Positions 28,707 to 39,191 of a stretch of DNA of 64,000 nucleotides are shown here, one piece after another. This DNA is from Methylococcales bacterium (lineage in GTDB: Bacteria; Pseudomonadota; Gammaproteobacteria; Methylococcales; Methylomonadaceae). Both the position numbers and the translations under genes were made by a program. The stretch lies in the NCBI GenBank assembly GCA_028707085.1, contig JAQTUW010000002.1, forward strand, positions 62,001-126,000, in the 5' to 3' direction. Position 1 is the first letter of the stretch, and each line of letters starts with the position of its first letter. The notes beneath the pieces were generated by a model, which saw only the letters and a program-made list of their open reading frames with translations, was not told the origin of the DNA and did not search any database.

Positions 28707-29321
28707 GTGAGTCGGAATACTGTTCTACGCAATCTGGGCCTGCAGGAATATCTGCCGCTCTGGCGGCAAATGCAGCAGTTTAGCGCCGACAGAACGACGG
28801 ATACGGCCGACGAAATCTGGATAACCGAACATCCGCCGGTTTATACGCTGGGGCTGAACGGCAAACCGGAACATCTGTTACGCGAAACCACCATCCCGCT
28901 CATCGCCACGGACAGAGGCGGGCAAATCACCTACCACGGCCCGGGCCAGTTGATCGTGTATTTGCTGGCGGATCTGAGGCGGCTAAGTCTTGGCCCACGG
29001 CAAATGGTGAACATTCTGGAAAACGCGGTGATATCCACATTAAGTCTATACGGCGTCAGAGCCGAAGCAAAACCCGATGCGCCGGGCGTTTATGTGACCG
29101 GTAAAAAAATCGCCTCGCTTGGCCTGAGAATAAAATCCGGCTGCTGCTACCACGGACTAAGTCTGAACAATAATATGGATCTGGCGCCATTCCGGCATAT
29201 TAACCCCTGCGGCCATGCCGGAATGGAAATAACCCAGCTGGCCGAATTCGGCGTTAATATACACACGCACGAACTGGCCGTACCGCTGGTTCAACGTCTC
29301 ATCAGGGCTATTGAAACATGA
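28707..29321 (+). CDS. lipB: Octanoyl-ACP:protein octanoyltransferase
   Basis: LipB moves octanoate from ACP to lipoyl domains of 2-oxoacid dehydrogenases and GcvH. The 204-residue protein starts with GTG and shows [20 protein letters not shown] (about residues 68-87), [16 protein letters not shown] with the catalytic Lys, and [12 protein letters not shown]. Its stop overlaps the lipA start by 4 bp. Confidence 0.96.
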   Translation: MSRNTVLRNLGLQEYLPLWRQMQQFSADRTTDTADEIWITEHPPVYTLGLNGKPEHLLRETTIPLIATDRGGQITYHGPGQLIVYLLADLRRLSLGPRQMVNILENAVISTLSLYGVRAEAKPDAPGVYVTGKKIASLGLRIKSGCCYHGLSLNNNMDLAPFRHINPCGHAGMEITQLAEFGVNIHTHELAVPLVQRLIRAIET

Positions 29322-30274
29322 AACCGGACGCACCCTCCCGCTCGACCCCGATCACCCATCAACGCAATGCCGACAAATTGTCCAGAATTCCGGTCAAGGT
29401 GGAAACCCCGGAAACCCTGTTGCGCAAACCCGACTGGATACGCATCAGGCTACCCGCCGGCGACAGGGTACACCAACTCAAACAGACTTTACGCGACAAC
29501 CATCTGCATACCGTTTGCGAAGAAGCCGCCTGCCCGAATCTGGGCGAATGTTTCAGCAAGGGCGCCGCCACATTCATGATCATGGGCGATTTATGCACAC
29601 GCCGCTGTCCGTTCTGCGATGTCGCCCACGGCAAACCGCTTGCCCTGGACGCCATGGAGCCACTGAATCTGGCCGAGACCGTCGCCGCCATGGAACTGAA
29701 ATATGTGGTCATTACCTCTGTGAACCGCGACGATCTACGCGATGGCGGGGCCGGACATTTTGCGGCCTGTATTGCCGCAGTACGCAACCGGACGCCGGAC
29801 ATCCGTATCGAAATTCTGGCGCCGGATTTTCGCGGACGCCAGGAAACGGCGCTATCGCTGCTTGCCGGCCAACCCTGCGATGTGTTTAACCACAATCTGG
29901 AAACTGTACCCAGACTTTATCCGCAAGTCCGTCCGGGTGCGGACTACGCCACATCCTTACAGCTACTGCGGAGCCACAGGCAATTACTGCCGCAGATTCC
30001 GACCAAATCCGGCCTGATGCTGGGCATAGGCGAAACCGAGACCGAAGTGGCGCAGGTCATGAAAGACTTGCTGGCTCACGGCTGTAGCATGCTGACGCTG
30101 GGACAGTATCTGCAGCCCAGCAAGTCGCATTTGGCCGTCAGGGAATATATTCATCCGCAGCAATTCCGCCATTATGCGGAAATTGCCGAGAATCTGGGGT
30201 TTCAGCAGGTTGCCAGCGCGCCGCTGGTCAGATCCTCGTATCATGCCGACGTGCAGGCTGCGGGGCTAATTTAA
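29318..30274 (+). CDS. lipA: Lipoyl synthase (radical SAM)
   Basis: LipA inserts two sulfurs into octanoyl-lysine. The 318-residue protein has the auxiliary cluster cysteines in [12 protein letters not shown] (about 68-79), the radical-SAM motif CTRRCPFC (about 93-100) and the C-terminal RSSYHAD serine that ligates the auxiliary cluster. Operon with lipB, ybeD, dat and dacC. Confidence 0.97.
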   Translation: MKPDAPSRSTPITHQRNADKLSRIPVKVETPETLLRKPDWIRIRLPAGDRVHQLKQTLRDNHLHTVCEEAACPNLGECFSKGAATFMIMGDLCTRRCPFCDVAHGKPLALDAMEPLNLAETVAAMELKYVVITSVNRDDLRDGGAGHFAACIAAVRNRTPDIRIEILAPDFRGRQETALSLLAGQPCDVFNHNLETVPRLYPQVRPGADYATSLQLLRSHRQLLPQIPTKSGLMLGIGETETEVAQVMKDLLAHGCSMLTLGQYLQPSKSHLAVREYIHPQQFRHYAEIAENLGFQQVASAPLVRSSYHADVQAAGLI

Positions 30275-30372
30275 TGAAGCACGCAAGGATTGATGCCGGC
30301 AGACAGGGCGAAACCATTTCTGCGGATTGCGGCATGCTAAAGTGATACATATCTTATTTTTACAAGGAAATT

Positions 30373-31785
30373 ATGAATATACAATCAGTGGGTAAGAAAC
30401 TGTTCGTACTGGATACCAACGTCCTGATGCACGATCCGACTTCGATTTTCCGGTTTCAGGAACACAATGTGTTTATTCCCATGGTGGTGCTGGAAGAACT
30501 GGATCATGCCAAGAAAGGCTTGTCGGACGTATCGCGCAATGTCAGACAGGTTAGCCGGTTTCTGGACGAATTGATACAGGATGCCGACCAGCAATCCATC
30601 ATCGATGGTTTACCGCTATCCAGAATAGAACATGGTTCGAATATCGATCAGGCGCTGGCGGGCCGGCTGTATTTTCAAACCCGACAGTTGTCGCATTTGC
30701 TGCCGCCCGACCTGCCCGGACAAATTGCCGACAATTCCATTCTGAGCATTGTCCTGGCCCTGGGCAAGGAATATCCCGGCGTCAATGTCATTCTGGTGTC
30801 CAAAGACATCAATATGCGCATCAAGGCGGCCGCCTTGCAGATCAACGCCGAAGATTACCATAACGACCAGACCATTGAAGACATCGATTTGCTGTATAGC
30901 GGCTCCATGGCGCTGGAAGCGGATTTCTGGGAAGAGCATGGCGGCAAGATGGAATCCTGGCAGGACAACAATCACACCTTTTACCGGCTGCATGGCCCGC
31001 AGGTGGCGGAATGGTATCCGAACCAGTATCTGTACATGGACGACGACTCCGGTTTCGAAGCCATTGTAAAATCCTGTGACGGCGAAACCGCGGTGTTGCG
31101 ACTGGTCACGGATTATCGCAGCAAACATCACAGCATCTGGGGCGTTTGCGCCAAAAATCGCGAACAGAACTTCGCCCTGAACGCCCTGCTCGACCCGGAC
31201 GTGGATTTTGTAACCATGCTGGGCTCGGCGGGTACCGGCAAAACCTTGCTGGCCCTGGCCGCCGGCTTGTCGATGACCATGGAGCGCAAGGCGTTTCAGG
31301 AAATTATCATGACTCGGGAAACCATACCGGTTGGACAGGACATCGGGTTTTTACCGGGTAGCGAAGAGGAAAAGATGGCGCCCTGGATGGGCGCATTGAT
31401 GGATAACCTGGAACTACTGGGTAGCCGTGCCGGAAGCAATGAATGGGAACAAGGCGTTTCCCACAATATGATGATGAACCGGGTAAAAATCCGTTCGCTG
31501 AATTTCATGCGCGGCCGTACCTTTCTGAACCGTTATCTGATCATCGACGAGGCGCAGAATTTAACGCCGAAACAATTGAAAACCCTGATCACCCGCGCCG
31601 GCCCCGGCACGAAAATCATCTGCATTGGCAATCTGGCGCAAATCGACACCCCTTATTTGACGGCGACCAGTTCCGGCCTGACGTATGTGGTGGATCGTTT
31701 CAAAAACTGGGAAAACAGCGCCCACATTACCTTGCGGCGCGGGGAGCGTTCACGGCTGGCCGATTTTGCTTCGGATAATCTGTAA
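30373..31785 (+). CDS. PIN-domain PhoH family ATPase (YlaK-like)
   Basis: The 470-residue protein begins with a PIN nuclease domain (LFVLDTNVLMHDP; VVLEELDHAKKG; acidic residues of the RNase fold) and ends with a PhoH-type P-loop ATPase: Walker A GSAGTGKTLLALAAG at about residue 283, RGRTFLNRYLIIDEAQNLTP as Walker B, and GNLAQIDTPYL. PIN-PhoH fusions have been shown in other bacteria to act as ATP-dependent RNA helicase/RNases. It has its own ribosome site (AAGGA) and stands alone after lipA. Confidence 0.93.
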   Translation: MNIQSVGKKLFVLDTNVLMHDPTSIFRFQEHNVFIPMVVLEELDHAKKGLSDVSRNVRQVSRFLDELIQDADQQSIIDGLPLSRIEHGSNIDQALAGRLYFQTRQLSHLLPPDLPGQIADNSILSIVLALGKEYPGVNVILVSKDINMRIKAAALQINAEDYHNDQTIEDIDLLYSGSMALEADFWEEHGGKMESWQDNNHTFYRLHGPQVAEWYPNQYLYMDDDSGFEAIVKSCDGETAVLRLVTDYRSKHHSIWGVCAKNREQNFALNALLDPDVDFVTMLGSAGTGKTLLALAAGLSMTMERKAFQEIIMTRETIPVGQDIGFLPGSEEEKMAPWMGALMDNLELLGSRAGSNEWEQGVSHNMMMNRVKIRSLNFMRGRTFLNRYLIIDEAQNLTPKQLKTLITRAGPGTKIICIGNLAQIDTPYLTATSSGLTYVVDRFKNWENSAHITLRRGERSRLADFASDNL

Positions 31786-31794
31786 ACGGCAAAC

Positions 31795-32898
31795 TCAACC
31801 TAGGGCGGGTTCACCTATTCTCGGCCACGCGGTCAATACGGCTTTTACCAGCGTGGCCAGCGGAATGGCGAAAAAAATCCCCCAAAACCCCCACAGTCCG
31901 CCAAATAACAAAATGGCGACGATGATGGCGATCGGGTGCAGATTGACTGCTTCTGAAAATAACAGCGGCACCAGAACCACGCCGTCCACGGCCTGAATAA
32001 TCGAATAGGCTATGACCACATACATAAACTCGCTACCCTGCCCGGCGCCCCATTGCATATAGGCGACCCCCAGAACCGGGAAAGTCACCAGCGTCCCCCC
32101 CACATAGGGAATGACCACGGAAAATCCCATCAATACCGCCAGCAGCATGGCATAATTGAGATTCAGCAGATAGAAGGTCAGAAAGCTGACCGCCCAGAGT
32201 ATGCCGATTTCGACGACTTTGCCACGAATGTAATTGGCGATCTGCAAATCCACCTCTTCCCAGACCAGCAAGGTCAGGCTTCGGTCTGTCGGCAAAAACT
32301 GCACCAGCCAGCCAAGCAGCATTTTTTTGTCCTTGAGAAAAAAAAATACCATGAACGGCACCAGAAACAGGTAGATGATGGCGGCAACTAGTCCAGCAAA
32401 GGACTGGGCGGAACCGGAGATTAAATCCTGTCCATATTTGATTAAATCCTGCTGGATTGCTGAAACGATCTCATTGACTCTGGCTTCCGAAATCAGTTCG
32501 GGATGGTTTTTGGGGAAACGCATGATTTCAGCCTGGGCGGTGGTGACTATTTCGGGTATGCGATGCACCAGTTGCACCATCTGTTCCGACACCACCGGTA
32601 TCAGGAAAAACAGTACAAACCCCAGACCGGTCAGAAACGCAAAAAACACCAGATAGACAGCCAGCAATCGCGGCGTGTTTCGGTTCTCCAACTTGACAAC
32701 CAAGCCTTCCAGCAGATAAGCCAGCACAATTGAAGCAAAAACCGGCATCAGCAGGCCGGCCAGAAAATAAATTAGTAACGAGCCGGCCAGCAATATGGTA
32801 GCCAGGGAAACGGTCTGGGAATTTGGCAAAAAGCGCTGCAGAAAATCGCTGACAAAGCCAAAATTTGAAAAGTCGGTTTGCGTGGTTCTGGTTTTCAT
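31795..32898 (-). CDS. AI-2E family transporter (PerM/TqsA family)
   Basis: A 367-residue inner-membrane protein with about seven to eight hydrophobic helices and the family's central soluble stretch (FPKNHPELISEARVNEI) and C-terminal PIAIIVAILLFGGLWGFWG. The family includes TqsA and PerM-like permeases; the actual substrate is not predictable. The start at 32898 (MKTRTTQTDF) was preferred over an ATG 24 nt upstream because it follows GAAG and fits family lengths. The stop lies 10 bp from the convergent PhoH gene. Confidence 0.9.
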   Translation of the reverse strand: MKTRTTQTDFSNFGFVSDFLQRFLPNSQTVSLATILLAGSLLIYFLAGLLMPVFASIVLAYLLEGLVVKLENRNTPRLLAVYLVFFAFLTGLGFVLFFLIPVVSEQMVQLVHRIPEIVTTAQAEIMRFPKNHPELISEARVNEIVSAIQQDLIKYGQDLISGSAQSFAGLVAAIIYLFLVPFMVFFFLKDKKMLLGWLVQFLPTDRSLTLLVWEEVDLQIANYIRGKVVEIGILWAVSFLTFYLLNLNYAMLLAVLMGFSVVIPYVGGTLVTFPVLGVAYMQWGAGQGSEFMYVVIAYSIIQAVDGVVLVPLLFSEAVNLHPIAIIVAILLFGGLWGFWGIFFAIPLATLVKAVLTAWPRIGEPALG

Positions 32899-33105
32899 GC
32901 TTCTTTGCCTTCCCGCAAGCAACGGACTAAAATCGGTTTACCCGGCTACCCGGCGGTGCGAATAGCCTTCGCGGACACTATAATGCTATCACGCACGCGC
33001 ATAAGCGGTTTTAAAAATTCATGCCACAAAAACGGCGGTAGTGATACCGGAATCCGGGCGGGCAGTATAACAGCTTACCGAAACCTGTCATACCGTGCCA
33101 CCGGA

Positions 33106-35433
33106 TCAGCCTGCCAGCCGCCCGGCGACAATAATGCCCTGCCCCAGAGCCAGACCGCCATCATGACAAGGTATGCCGGCAGGCGACAGCGGAATCTTTC
33201 CTGCCGAACGCAACTGCCGGCTGACCTCTTCCAGCAGCAACCGGTTTTGAAACACGCCACCGCTCAATATCACTATCCGGCAGCCGATCTGATCGGCCAG
33301 TCCGTCGGCGGTCTCGGCAATGGCGTTCGCCAGGCCGTGATGGATGCGAGCGGCGATGTCCGCTTTAGCCACGCCGCGTTGCAAATCATTGAGCATGGCC
33401 TGCCAGAAGGGTCTCCAGCCCAGCAAAGGCAAGACAGAATCTCCGATATTTTCATGGCGGTAGGCATTTGCTTTCTGCTGCCGGAAAACCGGAGCGGCAA
33501 GCGCTTCCAGCTCGATCGCGGCTTGGGCTTCATAGTCGATGGATGCGGCGCACACGCCCAGCGCCGCAGCAAACGCATCCAGACAGCGCCCGCAGGAACT
33601 GCTAACAGGCGAATTAAGATTTTTAGCCAGCATGGTATCCAGTATGACCAGCGGCCGGCTGTCGAGAAAGCGCATAATATCCAGGCCGGCATAGCGTCTG
33701 CTCAATACCGGCCAGTCGAAATAATGTTGCAGATGCGCATAACAATTGCGCCATGGCTGGCGGATCGCCTGAACGCCGCCCGGCATGGCGATGGGATGAA
33801 ACGCCGCCAGCCGACGGTATTGCCGGTAATCGACCTCAAAAAACTCGCCCCCCCAGAACTGCCCTGCCTCCCCCATTCCCAGGCCGTCCATCGCCACGCC
33901 CAGCACTGGAGGACTTTCCAGCGGTAAACCATGTTCCGCCATGCAGGCGGCAATATGGGCATGATGGTGCTGGACGGCCGTCACCGGCAGGCCCTGTTTT
34001 GCAGCCCATTCCCGGCCGAACTGGGTAGACAGGTAGCCAGGATGCATGTCCACCGCAATATGCTGCGGCTGAAAATGAAATAATGCCTGGAACCAGTCCA
34101 GCATCCGCCGGTAATCCGACTGTGTCTCGGCGTTTTCCAGATCGCCGATATGCGGCGAGAGTATGGCTTGTCCGTCCTTTAGCAGGCAAAAAGTGTTCTT
34201 TAGCGCCGCGCCCATCGCCAAAATCGGTGCGGCGGCGGGAAAACCGGGCGGTAACGGCATGGGCAGCGGCGCATAACCACGGCTTCTGCGCAATAATCTG
34301 GGCTGTCCATCCATGATTTGCAATACCGAATCGTCCAAACGGATGACAATATCCCGGTCATGCATCAGCCAGTAATCGGCCAGACCGGCGAGGCTTTGCC
34401 GAGCGTTGCCGTTTTCCACGGCTTGCGGCTCTGCTCCGCGATTGCCTGAGGTAAAGACGATGGGCGCATCCAGGTTCTGCAGCAGTAAATGATGCAGCGG
34501 GGTATAAGGCAAAATGCAGCCCAGGGTAAGATGATGAGGCGCTACCGCCGACGCCAGAGCCCGGCCCTGCTTGTTCAACAATACGATAGGAGCCGATTGT
34601 CCGGCGAGCAGTTGCCGCGCCTGTTCATCTATCTGCACATACTCCGCCAGTATGGCGGAATCGCGGGCCATAATTGCAAATGGTTTGGCCATGCGCTGTT
34701 TACGGTCGCGCAAGCGCAGCACGGCGTTTTGATTACCCGCGTCACAGACCAGATTAAATCCGCCCAAGCCTTTTACGGCAATAATATATCCTTGACGGAT
34801 CAGACCCGCTGCAACTGTTATCGGATCACGCCCGGCCTCCATGTCGCCATGACCATCCTCCAGCCAGACCCGAGGCCCGCAAGCCGGGCAGGCAATGGCC
34901 TGGGCATGAAAGCGGCGATCGGCCGGATTCCTGTATTCGCGCTCACAGGCCGGGCATAAAGGAAAACCGGCCATGCTGGTCTGATTTCTGTCATACGGCA
35001 GACGTCGAATAATACTCAGTCTTGGCCCGCAATGCGTGCAGTTGCCGAACGGATAGCGGTAACGGCGATCGGCGCTATCGGCAAGCTCGTCAAGGCAAAG
35101 TTGACAGGTGGCGATATCGGCCGTCAACATCATGGCGGCGCAACCGGGCCGACTGGCGACAATCCGGAACGCCTCACCATCCGCCGCAGTATGCAAATCT
35201 TCCCACTGAATTTGGCTAATTCTGGACAGAGGCGGCGCATATAAAGGCAATTGCCGGATAAATTCATCCAGCACGGCCGGCATTCCCCAGACCCGAATAC
35301 CGACTGAACCGCCTTCGTTCCAGACCTCGCCCGTCAGAGCCAGCCGTCTGGCCAGCCGCCAGACCGCCGGGCGAAAACCTACGCCCTGAACAATGCCATG
35401 TATTCGGACTGTTTTACCGGTTATAGGCTTAAT
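33106..35433 (-). CDS. hypF: Carbamoyltransferase HypF, apparent ATT start codon
   Basis: HypF converts carbamoyl phosphate to the thiocarboxamide on HypE that becomes the CN ligands of [NiFe] hydrogenase. Starting at ATT 35433 gives 775 residues. They form an acylphosphatase domain (IHGIVQGVGFRPAVWR), two zinc-finger pairs (CQLCLDE...CTHCGP and CPACERE...CPACGP), a YrdC-like domain (KGLGGFNLVCDA) and a Kae1-like domain (HHHAHIAACMAEHGL; DGLGMGEAGQFWGGEF). The acylphosphatase domain has no in-frame ATG, GTG or TTG before residue 51, but GGAGGAGG lies 5 nt before the ATT. No other hyp or hydrogenase gene is nearby. Confidence 0.93.
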   Translation of the reverse strand: MKPITGKTVRIHGIVQGVGFRPAVWRLARRLALTGEVWNEGGSVGIRVWGMPAVLDEFIRQLPLYAPPLSRISQIQWEDLHTAADGEAFRIVASRPGCAAMMLTADIATCQLCLDELADSADRRYRYPFGNCTHCGPRLSIIRRLPYDRNQTSMAGFPLCPACEREYRNPADRRFHAQAIACPACGPRVWLEDGHGDMEAGRDPITVAAGLIRQGYIIAVKGLGGFNLVCDAGNQNAVLRLRDRKQRMAKPFAIMARDSAILAEYVQIDEQARQLLAGQSAPIVLLNKQGRALASAVAPHHLTLGCILPYTPLHHLLLQNLDAPIVFTSGNRGAEPQAVENGNARQSLAGLADYWLMHDRDIVIRLDDSVLQIMDGQPRLLRRSRGYAPLPMPLPPGFPAAAPILAMGAALKNTFCLLKDGQAILSPHIGDLENAETQSDYRRMLDWFQALFHFQPQHIAVDMHPGYLSTQFGREWAAKQGLPVTAVQHHHAHIAACMAEHGLPLESPPVLGVAMDGLGMGEAGQFWGGEFFEVDYRQYRRLAAFHPIAMPGGVQAIRQPWRNCYAHLQHYFDWPVLSRRYAGLDIMRFLDSRPLVILDTMLAKNLNSPVSSSCGRCLDAFAAALGVCAASIDYEAQAAIELEALAAPVFRQQKANAYRHENIGDSVLPLLGWRPFWQAMLNDLQRGVAKADIAARIHHGLANAIAETADGLADQIGCRIVILSGGVFQNRLLLEEVSRQLRSAGKIPLSPAGIPCHDGGLALGQGIIVAGRLAG

Positions 35434-36077
35434 GCTGACCTCCTCCAGATGTTTTAACCTTGCGAGGAGTTTAGTTTATCCGCCAGCCAAACCGCAAGAA
35501 CATGATTGAACCGGCAATACCTTATGTCGCAATGACCTATTGGAGAATGGAAAAAATATCGGCCGGCATATCCGCACCTTGCCAGATATTTAAGACTCTG
35601 AACTTGAAAAGGTGGAATTACGAGCGCAAATATTCATTCCCTCGAAGCAGAGAACCAGCCAACAAATTAACAACAAAGAAACCAAGGTAATTCGACTTCA
35701 GATATATTATCACATGCCCAAACCCGGCCTTTTTAAACCATCGTCCTAACCCTTTAAGAAAGGGTTAGGACGGAGCCACGATGCCTGACCATGCCAATAT
35801 AGTAAGAAATACCCACAAAATGCTTCGTCATTACCCTTCCGGCCTGAAGGGGGAAAGCGCGGAAGCCGAGTTTGTTTCTACCGGAGCATTAATGGCGGCG
35901 ACGCCTTACAACATATATAGTCGCGAATAGATGAATTAAGCGCGTAGCACTCCGCTGCAACTATAAATCACGCCAAAAAACAGAAGGCGACCGGAACCAG
36001 CCTTTCTCTCCGACGAAAAGAAAGCGATAGCCAATGTGTAAAAAATGGATTACACATCAAGAGGCCAAGCAATATTC
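35434..36077. other. AT-rich intergenic region between hypF and the H-NS gene
   Basis: A 644-bp gap with lower GC than its surroundings. It contains a perfect 14-bp hairpin at 35743-35773. Short frames (for example around 35502-35690) lack ribosome sites and family resemblance. No mobile element ends were recognised besides the hairpin. Confidence 0.5.
35743..35773. repeat. Perfect 14-bp hairpin (CGTCCTAACCCTTT stem, 3-nt loop)
   Basis: Bases 35743-35756 pair without mismatch with 35760-35773, leaving AAG as loop. It lacks a T-run on either strand and has no adjacent gene end within 290 bp, so it is more likely a palindromic repeat unit than a terminator. Confidence 0.6.
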
Positions 36078-36395
36078 TCAGGTATTGATCAGAAACTCGT
36101 CTTTGCGGTGGCCCGCAGCCAGCAGCAATTGCATCCATTTTGGAGCAAGCCCTCTGCCTGACCAGGTTTTACTATGGTCGTCCGGGTTTCTATATTTTGC
36201 CTCCACGGTAGACAGCCTTTTATTACCCTTCTTGCTGTCCTGAATGTCAACCGTGACGCCAATTGATGCAGCGAGCTCCTTAATTTGGGCAATCACATCT
36301 TTACGCATGCTGTGCTGCTTAACTTCCAACTGTACTTGTGCTTCCGCAATTAGTCTTTGTAATTCCTCTGGGCTTTTGTCTTGTAAGTCAATCAT
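36078..36395 (-). CDS. H-NS family nucleoid-associated protein
   Basis: The 105-residue protein has an N-terminal coiled-coil oligomerisation part (SPEELQRLIAEAQVQLEVKQ) and the C-terminal AT-hook-like DNA-binding domain KYRNPDDHSKTWSGRGLAPK, which is the H-NS/BpH3 signature. It binds AT-rich DNA and silences foreign genes. It sits alone in the most AT-rich part of the window. The C-terminus (AAGHRKDEFLIN) is also typical. Confidence 0.93.
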   Translation of the reverse strand: MIDLQDKSPEELQRLIAEAQVQLEVKQHSMRKDVIAQIKELAASIGVTVDIQDSKKGNKRLSTVEAKYRNPDDHSKTWSGRGLAPKWMQLLLAAGHRKDEFLINT

Positions 36396-36986
36396 GTCTA
36401 TCTATAAGTAATAAAAAACGGAAATGGATATTACCATAAAAATCCGCAAGATTCTAATACTATCCGGCGTTCATGCATTAAAGCCGGCATTTTTATGATC
36501 CTTCAAGCACGATACATCTTAGTTACAGCGTCGAAATTTATGCTCGATGAGCAATTAAAAAACCAGTATGCGCCTACGACCATAACCTGAACGATGCAAT
36601 TGCAGACCTCAAAATATTAGGCCATAAATCCAAAATAGCAATCATGCTCCATGTAGCTAATTTGATCATTTATAACCGCACCAACATCAACTAAACGGAT
36701 GACAAGATACTACCCATAAAGTTCAATTTTAAGCAGCATGAAGCCGCTCACCTTCTCCTGCCGAACTTGCTCCCGCCGGCGATCCGCAGAGCGTTTGCCG
36801 GCATCGTCCGAATAGCCTGCCCAAACTTGGTCTGACGCCATGCTCCTGCACACACCCGGCTCAAGATTGCTACTGAAAAAACTAATTAACAACTATTTGT
36901 TGCCTGAATGCCATTAAAAAAATATAATCGCGCCCTTTTTTCAAGTTCGATTTCATTTTTTATCACTTTTATATGGCTTAGCAAAA
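36396..36986. other. AT-rich intergenic region between the H-NS gene and argD
   Basis: A 591-bp gap. The part near 36560-36690 holds a ~43-codon open stretch without start codon or ribosome site that may be a decayed gene end. The argD promoter occupies 36900-36928. Nothing else was recognised. Confidence 0.45.
36900..36928 (+). promoter_or_regulatory. Sigma-70 promoter of argD-argF
   Basis: TTGCCT (36900-36905) and TATAAT (36923-36928) are separated by 17 bp. The start would be near 36935, about 52 nt before the argD ATG. TGAAT-GCC-ATTAA inside the spacer loosely resembles an ArgR half-site pair but the spacing is wrong. Confidence 0.7.
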
Positions 36987-38180
36987 ATGATTACTCACAT
37001 CATGCCCACTTATGCCCGCCAATCGGTTAATTTTGAACGCGGCGCAGGCGTGTGGCTCCAGGATGTCAATGGCGTATCCTATCTGGATGCCGTCGCCGGT
37101 ATCGCGGTCTGTAATCTGGGACATGCTCATCCGGCAGTACAGCAGGCGCTTTGCGAACAGAGCGGCAAATTACTGCACACATCCAATCTATATAGCATCG
37201 ATCTGCAATCCAGATTGGCCGACAGATTGACCCGGCTCAGCGGGATGGACAATGTTTTCTTCTGCAATTCCGGGGCGGAAGCCAATGAAGCCGCCATCAA
37301 GCTGGCTCGCAAATACGGCCATCAGCGCGGCGTCGAAAAACCGGTCATTCTCACCGCCGAAAAAAGCTTTCATGGCCGCACCATCGCCACGCTCAGCGCC
37401 AGCGGCAACACCAAAATCAAACAGGGCTTTGCGCCCTTGCTGGAAGGTTTTGTTCACGTACCTTACAACAATATCGAAGCCATTGAGGCGGCGGTAGCCG
37501 CAGACAGCAATATTGTCGCCATTTTGGTGGAACCGGTGCAGGGCGAAGGCGGGGTGAATATTCCGGCCGGCGATTATCTCAACCGGATTCGCAGTCTGTG
37601 TGATCGGCGGCATTTATTAATGATGCTGGACGAAATCCAGACCGGCGTCGGCCGCACCGGCCAGTTTCTGGCCTACCAGCACAGCGGCATACTGCCCGAT
37701 GTCTGCACCATGGCCAAGGCTTTGGGGAACGGCGTGCCCATAGGCGCATGTCTGGCGCGCAATCAGGCGGCGCTGGTGCTGACGGCCGGCACCCACGGCT
37801 CCACATTCGGCGGCAACCCGCTGGCCTGCCGCGCGGCGCTGGCGGTGCTCGATACTCTGGACACCACCACCCTGATCGCCGACGCCGCCGGCAAGGGCCG
37901 GGAAATTTGCGCCCAGCTTGGCGCCAAGACCGCCGACAACCCCCATATTGCCGCCATCCGCCATCTGGGCCTGATGATAGGCATAGAACTGGACAGCCCC
38001 TGCGGTGAACTGGTCGGCAAAGCGCTGGACAAAAAACTGTTGATCAATGTCACGGCCGACAATACGATACGCCTGTTACCGCCATTGCTGATCAATGATC
38101 AGGAAATTGCCATGCTGACCGATATTCTGGCAGCGCTGATTCAAGAACACACCGCCGATACCATCAACCATGCAAGTTAG
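36987..38180 (+). CDS. argD: Acetylornithine aminotransferase
   Basis: ArgD transaminates N-acetylglutamate semialdehyde to N-acetylornithine in arginine synthesis. The 397-residue class III PLP enzyme has [34 protein letters not shown], the [11 protein letters not shown] motif and [15 protein letters not shown]. It overlaps argF by 11 bp, which supports arginine-specific function over other class III transaminases. Confidence 0.95.
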   Translation: MITHIMPTYARQSVNFERGAGVWLQDVNGVSYLDAVAGIAVCNLGHAHPAVQQALCEQSGKLLHTSNLYSIDLQSRLADRLTRLSGMDNVFFCNSGAEANEAAIKLARKYGHQRGVEKPVILTAEKSFHGRTIATLSASGNTKIKQGFAPLLEGFVHVPYNNIEAIEAAVAADSNIVAILVEPVQGEGGVNIPAGDYLNRIRSLCDRRHLLMMLDEIQTGVGRTGQFLAYQHSGILPDVCTMAKALGNGVPIGACLARNQAALVLTAGTHGSTFGGNPLACRAALAVLDTLDTTTLIADAAGKGREICAQLGAKTADNPHIAAIRHLGLMIGIELDSPCGELVGKALDKKLLINVTADNTIRLLPPLLINDQEIAMLTDILAALIQEHTADTINHAS

Positions 38181-39069
38181 ACATTTCATCAGCCTGCTGG
38201 ATTTATCCGGCAACGAACTTCGCGACCTGATCCATCGCGCCATCTGGCTTAAACAACATCGTGACCACGACTTTCAACCCTTGAAAGGCCGGGTGCTGGC
38301 CATGATTTTCGAGAAATCCTCTACCCGCACCCGCCTTTCCTTTGAAACCGGCATGGTGCAATTTGGCGGACATGCGATTTTCCTGTCGCCGCGCGACACC
38401 CAACTGGGCCGCGGCGAACCGCTGGAAGATAGCGCAAAAGTCATTTCCAGCATGGTGGACTGCATCATGCTGCGCACTCACGAACACCAGACCGTGACCA
38501 CTTTCGCTCGCCATTCACGGGTACCGGTCATCAATGGCCTAACGGATTTATTGCATCCCTGCCAATTGCTCGCGGATATGCAGACCTACTTTGAGGAACG
38601 CGGCGATATTTCCGGTAAAACCGTAGCCTGGATTGGCGACGGCAATAATATGTGCCATTCCTATATCAACGCCGCCCGCCAGTTCGATTTCAAGCTGAAT
38701 ATCGCCTGCCCGGCAGATTACCGCCCCCTGCCGGCCATCGTGGAACCGGCCGGCTGCAGAATCCGTTTTTTTGACGATCCGCTACAGGCTGCAACCGACG
38801 CCGACCTGGTGGTCACCGACGTCTGGGCCAGCATGGGCCAGGAAGAAGAACAACAAAAGCGGGAACAGGCATTCCACAACTTCCAGGTCAACTCGCAAAC
38901 CATGCAGGCCGCCCATCATGACGCGCTGTTCATGCATTGCCTGCCGGCTCACCGCGGCGAGGAAGTCTCGGCCGAAGTGATAGACGGCCCACAAAGCGTG
39001 GTGTTCTCCGAAGCTGAAAACAGGCTGCATGCGCAAAAAGCGCTACTGGAATTTCTCATCTGCCGATAA
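38170..39069 (+). CDS. argF: Ornithine carbamoyltransferase
   Basis: ArgF makes citrulline from ornithine and carbamoyl phosphate. The 299-residue protein has the carbamoyl-phosphate motif [10 protein letters not shown] (about 50), [11 protein letters not shown], and the ornithine site [12 protein letters not shown] near residue 257. It is transcribed with argD. Confidence 0.97.
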   Translation: MQVRHFISLLDLSGNELRDLIHRAIWLKQHRDHDFQPLKGRVLAMIFEKSSTRTRLSFETGMVQFGGHAIFLSPRDTQLGRGEPLEDSAKVISSMVDCIMLRTHEHQTVTTFARHSRVPVINGLTDLLHPCQLLADMQTYFEERGDISGKTVAWIGDGNNMCHSYINAARQFDFKLNIACPADYRPLPAIVEPAGCRIRFFDDPLQAATDADLVVTDVWASMGQEEEQQKREQAFHNFQVNSQTMQAAHHDALFMHCLPAHRGEEVSAEVIDGPQSVVFSEAENRLHAQKALLEFLICR

Positions 39070-39191
39070 TTTCGCTAGAATTACAAAACTAATAGCGCAT
39101 CCTGTCTGGTTTACGCATGCCTGTCTGACAGGGCGCATAATGAAGCTGCTTGTCATGCTGATCCTCCATAACCCATTCCGAGAGCATAATC

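Noticed and set aside
36560..36690. Open stretch of ~43 codons reading ...AYDHNLNDAIADLKILGHK...
   Set aside because: No start codon, no ribosome site and no recognised family; at most a decayed gene end.
36900..36928. ArgR box in the argD promoter
   Set aside because: TGAAT and ATTAA halves are separated by 3 instead of the usual 4 bp and the second half deviates from ATTCA.
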